From: Bacteroidales bacterium
Lineage (GTDB): Bacteria > Bacteroidota > Bacteroidia > Bacteroidales > Prolixibacteraceae
DNA length: 51,649 nucleotides
Direction: 5' to 3'
Assembly (NCBI GenBank): GCA_015654795.1
Contig: JAATGF010000155.1
Location: 1 to 51,649, forward strand
This document shows positions 18,638 to 24,758 of this stretch, piece by piece. The notes beneath the pieces were generated by a model that was not told where the DNA came from, searched no databases, and saw only the letters and a list, made by a program, of their open reading frames with translations. Within the stretch, counting starts at the first letter, position 1. Each line of letters starts with the position of its first letter. The position numbers and the translations under genes are program-made.

Positions 18638-18982
18638 AATATCGGGTTGCATAAACCTAAAACCTCTTTGTCAGACTCAAAGCTCACTTTCTACCACTTC
18701 AAGATACCTTTGTGTCGCATCTAATATTCAATGTTCGACCGTCAGGTCAATATGTGTTGCTTACACGTTGCTTGCACTTTATTTTACGCGACCCTCCGCT
18801 GACTTTGTGTCACATTCCATATATTTTGTGTGACTTTCCACCTGCTATATGTCACGCACCTTGCATTTTGCGATATCTGCCGCCGACTTTGTGTATTTTG
18901 TACGGCCATCTGATTCTATTGTTCATTGCTTAATTGCAAGTAGAACTGTTAAAATTATTCGTAATTCGTTCAATTTGTGTTC
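18638..18982. repeat. 345-bp direct repeat, left copy
   Basis: This copy starts ATATCGGGTTGCATAAACC and ends CAATTTGTGTTC, and recurs at 19711-20056 with only a few substitutions and two short indels. The two copies flank the RAYT element exactly. The centre is internally repetitive, with several TTTGTGTCACATTCC-like units. Confidence 0.88.
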
Positions 18983-18984
18983 TT

Positions 18985-19698
18985 TGCGATCCCCCTCGTT
19001 TGCAACGAGGGGTTAGATGTCAGTCGTTTGCAACGACAATTGTCAACACCAGAGTTAATTGTCAATCGTTATAAAAACAAATATCACATAATGTCGTCAG
19101 AAGACTATACTATTGCCGACCAGAATGCTCTTTATTTTCTGACTTTTACGATCACTGATTGGGTGGATGTCTTTACCCGAAGTTGTTATCGAATGGTAAT
19201 ATTAGATTCACTAAACTATTGCATTGAAAGTAAAGGTCTGATAATTTATGCATGGTGCCTGATGTCAAACCATATACATTTGGTGGCAAAGGCAAATGAA
19301 GGTTTTCGTTTAAGTGATATAATTCGTGATTTTAAGAAATTTACAGCCAAGAAGATAATTGAAATGATTAAGGAAGGACCTGAAAGTCGTAAAGAATGGT
19401 TACTCTATCGTTTTTCATATGCCGGCAAATTCGATCACCGGATTAAAAATTATAAAGTCTGGCAAGATACAAGTCATCCAATATTATTGGAAAGTAATTA
19501 TTTAATCGATCAAAAGATCAACTACATCCACCAAAATCCTATAAGGGCCTTAATTGTACAAAATGATATAGACTACATATTTAGCTCTGCGGGTGATTAT
19601 GCAGGAATCAAAGGAATGGTTAATATTACATTGGAAATTTAAAAACAAGTTGTAAACTTAAAACCACAATCCCCTCGTTACAAACGAGGGGCATCGCA
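18985..19698 (+). mobile_element. RAYT element: IS200-like transposase with terminal REP hairpins
   Basis: The ends are TGCGATCCCC and GGGGCATCGCA, near-perfect inverses. Each carries a hairpin with a perfect 9-bp stem: CCCCTCGTT/AACGAGGGG at 18992-19012 (loop TGC) and 19671-19691 (loop ACA). Between them is a single Y1 transposase gene. It is the probable autonomous parent of the two short derivatives at 16224 and 20678. Confidence 0.88.
19091..19642 (+). CDS. REP-associated tyrosine transposase (RAYT, Y1/HUH family)
   Basis: A protein of 183 residues from ATG 19091; an ORF starting further upstream at 18977 would run through the left terminal hairpin and is unlikely. The HUH metal-binding motif is CLMSNHIHLVAKA (about residues 55-67), and the C-terminal KINYIHQNPIRALIV holds the probable catalytic tyrosine region of the family. 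RAYTs cut and join single-stranded DNA at REP hairpins. The same start (MSSED) and end (GMVNITLEI) are kept in the two deletion derivatives nearby, showing descent from this or a sister element. Confidence 0.9.
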   Translation: MSSEDYTIADQNALYFLTFTITDWVDVFTRSCYRMVILDSLNYCIESKGLIIYAWCLMSNHIHLVAKANEGFRLSDIIRDFKKFTAKKIIEMIKEGPESRKEWLLYRFSYAGKFDHRIKNYKVWQDTSHPILLESNYLIDQKINYIHQNPIRALIVQNDIDYIFSSAGDYAGIKGMVNITLEI

Positions 19699-19710
19699 AA
19701 GCATCGCAGG

Positions 19711-20056
19711 AATATCGGGTTGCATAAACCTAAAACCGCTTTGTCAGACTCAAAGCTCACTTTCTACCACTTCAAGATACCTTTGTGTCGCATTTAATAT
19801 TCGATGTTCGACCGTCAGGTCAATATGTGTTGCTTGCACTTTATTTTGCGCGATCCTCCGCTGACTTTGTGTCACATTCCATATATTTTGTGTGACCTTC
19901 CACCTACTATATGTCACGCACCTTGCATTTTGCGATATCTGCCGCCGACTTTGTGTCATGCTTTGTGTATTTTGTACGGCCACCTGATTCTATTGTTTAT
20001 TGCTTAATTGCAAGTGGCACTGTTAAAATTATTCGTAATTCGTTCAATTTGTGTTC
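19711..20056. repeat. 345-bp direct repeat, right copy
   Basis: This is the second copy of the sequence at 18638-18982. It lacks ten bases of the left copy (repeated TTGCTTACACG) and has about 12 extra (TCATGCTTTGTG). It begins 12 bases after the right end of the RAYT element. Confidence 0.88.
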
Positions 20057-20145
20057 CTGAAGGTCTGTTTAATCTGTATCATCTGTGTTCTAAGAATATT
20101 TTTCACTATATTTCTTTTGTGCTATTATATTAAAAAAGGTTGATC

Positions 20146-20355
20146 ATGGCAACAGTAATTCTATATACACGTTCAACCGAAGCAAAAAAAATGCTGGAGT
20201 TTTTAAAAGCAACCCGCTATGCCAGGGTCGTTGAAGAAAATATACCTAATGATGAAACTATATCGGCAATTAAAGAGGTCGAATCAGGCAAAGTAAAACC
20301 TTACGGGTCGGCAAAAGAAATGATGTCAACTCTGAAGAAAAAAGCAGGTGTATAA
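20146..20355 (+). CDS. Small antitoxin-like protein, no toxin partner seen
   Basis: A protein of 69 residues from ATG 20146; an alternative TTG lies two codons upstream. The C-terminal half IPNDETISAIKEVESGKVKP followed by YGSAKEMMSTLKKKAGV resembles the ends of small type II antitoxins that bind RelE-like toxins; the N-terminal MATVILYTRSTEAKKMLEFL is unlike a classic ribbon-helix-helix. I recognise no named family. No toxin gene follows: the next sequence, 7 bp on, is a copy of the MITE-like repeat, which may have replaced it. Confidence 0.6.
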   Translation: MATVILYTRSTEAKKMLEFLKATRYARVVEENIPNDETISAIKEVESGKVKPYGSAKEMMSTLKKKAGV

Positions 20356-20362
20356 AATTAAA

Positions 20363-20608
20363 GGCTCTATGACGTTTAGTATGGGTTATTGGATTTTGTA
20401 ATGATTAATGCTGGCTATTAGTGACTGGCGACTGGCAAACTCGTTTACTGAAAAAATAAGGAATTATCTTAATTTTAGAGGATTAGGGCCAAATAGTTAG
20501 CACTATCATGCCAGCTGCAAGTAGCAAGTTGCCAAAAACCAGCAGCTGATTGCATAAACCATTTGAAAGCGGTTTGCAAAATCTACCCGCACGATCCATC
20601 ATAGAGCC
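20363..20608. mobile_element. Complete copy of the 240-bp MITE-like repeat
   Basis: The left end GGCTCTATGACGTTTAGTAT and the right end (reading GATCCATCATAGAGCC) are imperfect terminal inverted repeats of about 22 bp. It has no coding capacity. The right part GAAAGCGGTTTGCAAAATCTA is strongly conserved between copies. It is followed directly by a duplicate of the gmd leader. Confidence 0.8.
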
Positions 20609-20677
20609 AAAATTTTCAACGATTACATACAATAGATATTTTTCAAAATACTACCTTCCCGTTATAGCCAGAAACTC
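20609..20677 (+). repeat. Duplicate of the gmd leader
   Basis: Sequence TTTTCAACGATTACATACAA to ATACTACCTTCCCG matches 21073-21138, which directly precedes gmd, with few changes. Here the leader is cut by RAYT derivative copy B instead of leading into gmd. Confidence 0.8.
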
Positions 20678-20883
20678 TGCGATCCCCCTCGTTTGCAATA
20701 GCCTGCCCCGTTTTTTCGGGAAGGGGTTAGATGTCAGTCGTTTGCAACGACAATTATATCGCATAATGTCATCAGAAGATGCGGTTAGTGATTGTAAAGA
20801 AATGGTAAATATTACAATTGAAATTTAAAAACAAGTTGTAAACTTAAAACCACAATCCCCTCGTTACAAACGAGGGGCATCGC
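20678..20883 (+). mobile_element. Non-autonomous deletion derivative of the RAYT element (copy B)
   Basis: It starts TGCGATCCCCCTCG and ends AACGAGGGGCATCGC. The residual 20-codon frame (20766-20828) reads MSSED...MVNITIEI as in copy A, with one residue different, so both descend from one deleted ancestor. In this copy the left hairpin, not the right one, carries the extra GCCTGCCCCGTTTTTTCGGG insert. Confidence 0.82.
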
Positions 20884-20935
20884 GGGACAACTGACAGTCA
20901 ATGTTTTATTTGTTTTTATTTAAACTTAAACAGTC

Positions 20936-21072
20936 TCTTAATTTTTAAAGGATTAGGGTCAAATAGTTAGCATGATCATGCCAGTGGCAAGTTGCCAAAA
21001 AACCAGCTGCTTATCGCATACACAATTTGAAAGCGGTTTGCAAAATCTATCCACACGATCCGTCATAGAGCC
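20936..21072. repeat. Right-half copy of the MITE-like repeat, directly upstream of gmd
   Basis: It matches the right part of the copy at 20363-20608 and ends CACGATCCGTCATAGAGCC. The remaining 75 bp to the gmd start presumably contain its promoter. Confidence 0.75.
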
Positions 21073-21147
21073 AAAGTTTTCAACGATTACGCACAATAAA
21101 TATTTTTCAAAATACTACCTTCTCTTTAGACAGAAACAATTAATAAT

Positions 21148-22377
21148 ATGACACAAAAAACCGCTTTAATCACCGGTGTTACCGGCCAGGATGGCGCTTA
21201 CCTGAGTGAGTATCTTTTAAAAAAAGGATATATCGTACATGGTATCAAACGCCGTTCCTCGATGTTTAACACCGAACGTATCGATCATATCTACCAGGAT
21301 CCGCATGTCGAGAATCGTAATTTCATGTTGCATTATGGTGACATGACAGATTCAATGAATATTACACGCATTGTTCAGGAAACCCAGCCGGATGAGATCT
21401 ACAACCTGGCTGCGATGAGCCATGTGGCCGTTAGTTTTGAAACACCGGAATATACCGCCAATGCTGACGGAATCGGGACACTTCGGTTACTCGAAGCCGT
21501 AAGATTACTTGGACTAAGCAAGAAGACCCGTATTTATCAGGCTTCTACTTCCGAATTATATGGAATGGTTCAGCAGGTTCCGCAATCGGAGAAAACGCCG
21601 TTCTATCCGCGTTCGCCCTATGCCGTAGCAAAAATGTATGCGTATTGGATCACGGTCAACTACCGCGAAGCCTATGGGATGCACGCCAGCAATGGCATAC
21701 TGTTTAACCATGAGAGCCCGATCAGGGGTGAGACTTTTGTTACACGAAAGATTACACGCGCTATCAGCAAGATTGCTTTGGGAATGCAGGATCGGCTCTT
21801 TTTGGGTAACCTCTCTTCAAAACGTGACTGGGGTCATGCCAAAGACTACATCAAGGCGATGTACCTGATTCTTCAGCAGGAAGAGGCTGATGATTATGTA
21901 ATTGCAACAGGAATTACTACTACAATCCGTGATTTTATCAAAATGGCTGCTGCCGAAATTGGCCTGGAAGTCTCGTTTACAGGTGAAGGAATCGCCGAGA
22001 AAGGTTTCATTACAGGCATTGATGAGAAAATATTCATTGAAACCGTAGGAGAACAATACCTCGCAGGCATTAAATCCCGCCTCTCACCCTCTCTCCCTCA
22101 CCCAATCACCCTTTCGCCCAATCACCCTTTCGCCCAATCACCCAATCACCCTTTCGCCCCCTCTCAGATAGTAGGTGTTGATCCTACCTATTTCCGTCCG
22201 ACAGAAGTAGATCTGCTGATCGGCGATCCCACAAAGGCGAATACGAAGTTAGGTTGGAAACCACAATACGATCTTAAAGGTCTTGTTGAAGACATGATGC
22301 AGTCGGACATTAAATTAATGAAGAAAGACGCCTGGCTCAGGGAAGGTGGATACAGAACATTGAATTATTTCGAATAA
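21148..22377 (+). CDS. gmd: GDP-mannose 4,6-dehydratase with an in-frame low-complexity insertion
   Basis: It converts GDP-D-mannose to GDP-4-keto-6-deoxy-D-mannose, the first step to GDP-L-fucose. It shows an NADP-binding [15 protein letters not shown] (residues about 10-24), the catalytic S/T with YxxxK in [12 protein letters not shown], the substrate loop [19 protein letters not shown], and the C-terminal [16 protein letters not shown]. At 409 residues it is about 30 longer than usual. The excess is residues about 310-339, encoded by a CACCCTTTCGCCCAAT-type array ([17 protein letters not shown]), placed just before [12 protein letters not shown]. Frame is preserved and all catalytic motifs are kept, so the enzyme may be active with a surface loop. 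The fcl gene follows after an S23 gene. Confidence 0.95.
   Translation: MTQKTALITGVTGQDGAYLSEYLLKKGYIVHGIKRRSSMFNTERIDHIYQDPHVENRNFMLHYGDMTDSMNITRIVQETQPDEIYNLAAMSHVAVSFETPEYTANADGIGTLRLLEAVRLLGLSKKTRIYQASTSELYGMVQQVPQSEKTPFYPRSPYAVAKMYAYWITVNYREAYGMHASNGILFNHESPIRGETFVTRKITRAISKIALGMQDRLFLGNLSSKRDWGHAKDYIKAMYLILQQEEADDYVIATGITTTIRDFIKMAAAEIGLEVSFTGEGIAEKGFITGIDEKIFIETVGEQYLAGIKSRLSPSLPHPITLSPNHPFAQSPNHPFAPSQIVGVDPTYFRPTEVDLLIGDPTKANTKLGWKPQYDLKGLVEDMMQSDIKLMKKDAWLREGGYRTLNYFE
22082..22166 (+). repeat. Low-complexity CGCCCAATCAC array inside gmd
   Basis: The array has tandem and interspersed units CCCAATCACCCTTTCGCC, C-rich on the plus strand. It is the same sequence type as the intergenic arrays at 22865, 24652, 36085, 36365 and 46455. 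It is fully in frame with gmd. Confidence 0.88.
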
Positions 22378-22398
22378 GAAATAAGAACGATAACCATT

Positions 22399-22442
22399 AG
22401 GGCGAAAGGGTGCACGGGCGTATTGGCGAATGGGAGATGAGA
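22399..22442 (-). repeat. Low-complexity array, G-rich orientation, left of S23 gene 1
   Basis: The sequence GGGCGAAAGGG...GGGCGTATTGGCGAATGGG is the reverse-complement type of the CGCCC arrays. With the C-rich array at 22865 it brackets the S23 gene as an imperfect inverted pair. Confidence 0.75.
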
Positions 22443-22488
22443 TAAAATTTGAAATGATTTTTCTTTAGAAAATTTTAAAAGTGACATA

Positions 22489-22863
22489 ATGGACAGAATT
22501 AGAACTCATAAAGACCTGCAGGTATACCAGTCAGCGTTTCAAGTTGCACTGGAGATTTATCAGATTTCTAAATCGTTTCCTCCGGAAGAAAAATATTCAT
22601 TAACCGATCAGATCAGGCGAAGCTCAAGGTCAGTTTGTTCAAATACGGCAGAAGCATTCAGAAAAAAAAGATATCCGAAATCATTTATTGCCAAACTTTC
22701 AGATTCGGAAGGTGAAGCAGCTGAGACACAAGTGTGGCTTGACTTCTCATTGGCATTCAATTATATTGATAATGAGAAACATGCATTGCTTTATGATAAA
22801 TATGACCATATCCTTTCACAACTGGTCATCATGATCAATTCACCTGAAAAATGGTGTCACTAA
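22489..22863 (+). CDS. S23-family four-helix-bundle protein, copy 1
   Basis: A protein of 124 residues in the 23S rRNA intervening-sequence (S23) family: THKDLQVYQSAFQVALEIYQ, FPPEEKYSLTDQIRRSSRSV, then a long helix with IAKLSDSEGEAAETQVWLDF. The family forms pentameric four-helix bundles; relatives occur in rRNA intervening sequences and as the Avd accessory protein of diversity-generating retroelements, with a nucleic-acid-binding role inferred for Avd. About 85% identical to copy 2 after fcl. It lies in the gmd-fcl gap, in the same direction, with arrays on both sides. Its function here is unknown. Confidence 0.88.
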   Translation: MDRIRTHKDLQVYQSAFQVALEIYQISKSFPPEEKYSLTDQIRRSSRSVCSNTAEAFRKKRYPKSFIAKLSDSEGEAAETQVWLDFSLAFNYIDNEKHALLYDKYDHILSQLVIMINSPEKWCH

Positions 22864-22864
22864 T

Positions 22865-22905
22865 TCTCCCCATCGCCTATTCGCCCAGTCGCCCCATCGT
22901 CACAC
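22865..22905 (+). repeat. Low-complexity CCCCATCGCC array, right of S23 gene 1
   Basis: C-rich array (CTCCCCATCGCCTATTCGCC, then CAGTCGCCCCATCG) beginning right after the S23 stop codon. Its orientation is opposite to the array left of the gene. Confidence 0.8.
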
Positions 22906-22928
22906 CCGTGAAATCATAAAAATCCAAA

Positions 22929-24173
22929 ATGGAAAATACAAGTAAGATATATGTCGCTGGTCACCATGGTTTAGTGGGTTCAGCAATTTGGAAAAACCTT
23001 CTGTCTAAAGGATACACCAACCTGATTGGTAGAAAACACAATGAATTAAATCTCCAGGATGCCAATGCGGTAAATGCTTTCTTTGAAAAAGAAAAACCAG
23101 AGTATGTTATCCTCGCAGCAGCAAAAGTAGGAGGCATTATGGCCAATAGCACCTATCGCGGACAATTTATCTATGAGAACCTGATGATTCAGAATAACGT
23201 GATTCATGCGGCATATCTCAACAATGTTAAGAAGTTACTATTTTTGGGAAGCACCTGCATTTATCCGCGCGACGCGCCACAGCCCATGACCGAAGATTCC
23301 CTCTTAACTGGTCCTTTGGAGTATACAAATGAGCCTTATGCAATTGCCAAAATCGCCGGTATTAAGCTATGTGAAAGTTACAATCTTCAATACGGCACCA
23401 ATTATATTTCGGTAATGCCTACCAATCTTTATGGTCCAAATGACAATTTTGACCTCGAAAAATCACATGTCCTTCCTGCAATGCTCCGGAAAATGTACCT
23501 GGGCAAATGTCTCGAAGAAAACAATTTTGCTGCAATCCGGGAAGATCTGAATAAAAGACCGGCTGAAGGGAGAAGAGGAGAAGAGGAGAAGAGGAGAGCA
23601 GGTGAAGAGGAGAAAGGGCGAAACGGAGATGATGAGATATTAAAGTTACTGGACAAATATGGCATTCGTATCGCCCCATCGCCCCATCACCCCATCGCCC
23701 AATCGCCCAATCGCCTCATCGCCCAATCGCCCAATCGCCTCATCGCCTCATCGCCTTTTCTCTCTCAAAAAGTGTCAGTCGAGATCTGGGGTTCCGGTGC
23801 TCCCATGCGTGAATTTCTTTGGAGTGAAGAGATGGCCGATGCTTGTGTTTATCTTATGGAACACACTGACTTCGAGGATCTCATTCGTGTTAATTCGGGT
23901 ATCCTTCGCGATAATTCGCATTCAAACCGTGAAATTCGTAATACCCACATCAATATTGGCACAGGCATTGAAATCTCCATCCGGGATCTTGCGTATCTGA
24001 TCAGGGACAAAGTTGGTTTCAAAGGAAAATTAACATTTAATACTTCCAAACCCGATGGAACAATGCGTAAACTGACCGATCCTTCAAAACTTCATGCGTT
24101 AGGATGGCATCACCAGATTGAGATCGGGGAGGGGGTAGAACGATTATTCAAATGGTACCTGAGGAATAAATAG
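22929..24173 (+). CDS. fcl: GDP-L-fucose synthase with two in-frame low-complexity insertions
   Basis: It epimerises and reduces GDP-4-keto-6-deoxymannose to GDP-L-fucose. N-terminal VAGHHGLVGSAIWKNL binds NADP(H); FLGSTCIYPRDAPQPM and EYTNEPYAIAKIAGIK hold the catalytic Ser, Tyr and Lys; MREFLWSEEMADACVYLME is conserved in the C-terminal half. The protein is 414 residues, against roughly 310-360 usual (Bacteroidota members already have a longer loop). The excess is residues about 214-232, made by a G-rich array, and 248-278, made by a C-rich array, flanking DDEILKLLDKYGI, which belongs to the natural loop. Frame and catalytic residues are intact, so activity is plausible. Confidence 0.95.
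   Translation: MENTSKIYVAGHHGLVGSAIWKNLLSKGYTNLIGRKHNELNLQDANAVNAFFEKEKPEYVILAAAKVGGIMANSTYRGQFIYENLMIQNNVIHAAYLNNVKKLLFLGSTCIYPRDAPQPMTEDSLLTGPLEYTNEPYAIAKIAGIKLCESYNLQYGTNYISVMPTNLYGPNDNFDLEKSHVLPAMLRKMYLGKCLEENNFAAIREDLNKRPAEGRRGEEEKRRAGEEEKGRNGDDEILKLLDKYGIRIAPSPHHPIAQSPNRLIAQSPNRLIASSPFLSQKVSVEIWGSGAPMREFLWSEEMADACVYLMEHTDFEDLIRVNSGILRDNSHSNREIRNTHINIGTGIEISIRDLAYLIRDKVGFKGKLTFNTSKPDGTMRKLTDPSKLHALGWHHQIEIGEGVERLFKWYLRNK
23563..23632 (-). repeat. Low-complexity array, G-rich orientation, inside fcl
   Basis: The array is made of AGAAGAGGAG-type units and GGCGAAACGG. On the minus strand it reads like the pyrimidine-rich intergenic arrays. It encodes the Glu/Arg-rich EGRRGEEEKRRAGEEEKGR. 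Confidence 0.85.
23670..23765 (+). repeat. Low-complexity CGCCCAAT array, C-rich orientation, inside fcl
   Basis: Tandem 9-bp units (ATCGCCCAA and ATCGCCTC variants) encode repeats of IAQSPNRL. The orientation is opposite to the array 37 bp upstream in the same gene, repeating the inverted-pair arrangement seen around both S23 genes. Confidence 0.9.
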
Positions 24174-24191
24174 TCAATCAATTAGTTGAGT

Positions 24192-24228
24192 CAGCGATTG
24201 ACCGATTCGGCGAAAAGGCGCATTGGAG
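24192..24228 (-). repeat. Low-complexity array, G-rich orientation, left of S23 gene 2
   Basis: The sequence TCAGCGATTGACCGATTCGG and then CGAAAAGGCGCATTGG is a degenerate G-rich version of the array, starting 19 bp after the fcl stop. Confidence 0.65.
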
Positions 24229-24275
24229 AAAATTAACTTAATTGACAACAATTTATATAGTCTAAAATTAACCTT

Positions 24276-24650
24276 ATGGAAATAATTAAAACACATAAAG
24301 ATCTTCAGGTTTATAGGTTAGCTTTTCAAGCAGCAGTGGAAATTTATCAAGTTTCGAGATCCTTCCCTCCGGAAGAAAAGTATTCATTAACCGATCAAAT
24401 CAGGCGAAGTTCAAGGTCAGTGTGCGCCAACATCGCCGAAGCTTTCAGGAAAAAAAGATATCCAAAATCATTTATTGCTAAACTTTCAGACGCTGAAGCT
24501 GAAGCAGCTGAAACACAGGTCTGGCTTGATTTCTCATTGGAATTCAATTATATTGACAAAGAGAAACATGCATTGATCAATGACAAATATGACCATATTC
24601 TATCACAATTGGTCATTATGATCAATTCCTCTGAGAAATGGTGTCACTAA
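24276..24650 (+). CDS. S23-family four-helix-bundle protein, copy 2
   Basis: A protein of 124 residues, about 85% identical to copy 1 (18 substitutions, no gaps), with the same THKDLQVY start, SLTDQIRRSSRSVCANIAEAF centre and EKWCH end. In this copy the central motif is the family-typical ANIAEAF, while copy 1 has SNTAEAF. It lies directly after fcl and is bracketed by arrays of opposite orientation, as copy 1 is. The conserved reading frames and mostly conservative differences suggest that both copies make functional protein. The partner nucleic acid, if any, is unknown. Confidence 0.88.
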   Translation: MEIIKTHKDLQVYRLAFQAAVEIYQVSRSFPPEEKYSLTDQIRRSSRSVCANIAEAFRKKRYPKSFIAKLSDAEAEAAETQVWLDFSLEFNYIDKEKHALINDKYDHILSQLVIMINSSEKWCH

Positions 24651-24651
24651 T

Positions 24652-24716
24652 GCGCCTATCGTCCCTTCGCCTATTCGCACGAGCGCCTATTCACCCCTTC
24701 GCCCTATCGCCTTACT
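24652..24716 (+). repeat. Low-complexity CGCC array, right of S23 gene 2
   Basis: C-rich array (GCGCCTATCGTCCCTTCGCC, CTATTCGC and CCCTTCGCCCTATCGCC units) starting at the stop codon of the S23 gene, in the same arrangement as after copy 1. Confidence 0.82.
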
Positions 24717-24758
24717 GCTGTATTTTATTTTAATTAACTACATTTCAAACTATTTCAA

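Noticed and set aside
18712..20007. Similar small ORFs at 18712-18933 and 19804-20007 that looked like a duplicated gene
   Set aside because: Both lie inside the two copies of the 345-bp direct repeat and translate TTTGTGTCAC-type units; no start signal or family.
20550..20828. 92-codon ORF ending in MVNITIEI
   Set aside because: It runs across the MITE end, the duplicated gmd leader and RAYT derivative B, so it is a chimera of repeats; only the last 20 codons are a transposase relic.
23419..23679. Antisense ORFs across the fcl arrays
   Set aside because: They are the reverse reading of fcl and its G-rich array; fcl motifs clearly define the coding strand.
22082..23765. CRISPR-like look of the short regular repeats
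   Set aside because: Units are 9-18 bp with no unique spacers of constant length, they lie inside coding frames, and no cas genes are present.
22489..24650. Diversity-generating retroelement suggested by the Avd-like S23 proteins
   Set aside because: No reverse transcriptase and no template/variable repeat pair with adenine-specific differences was found.
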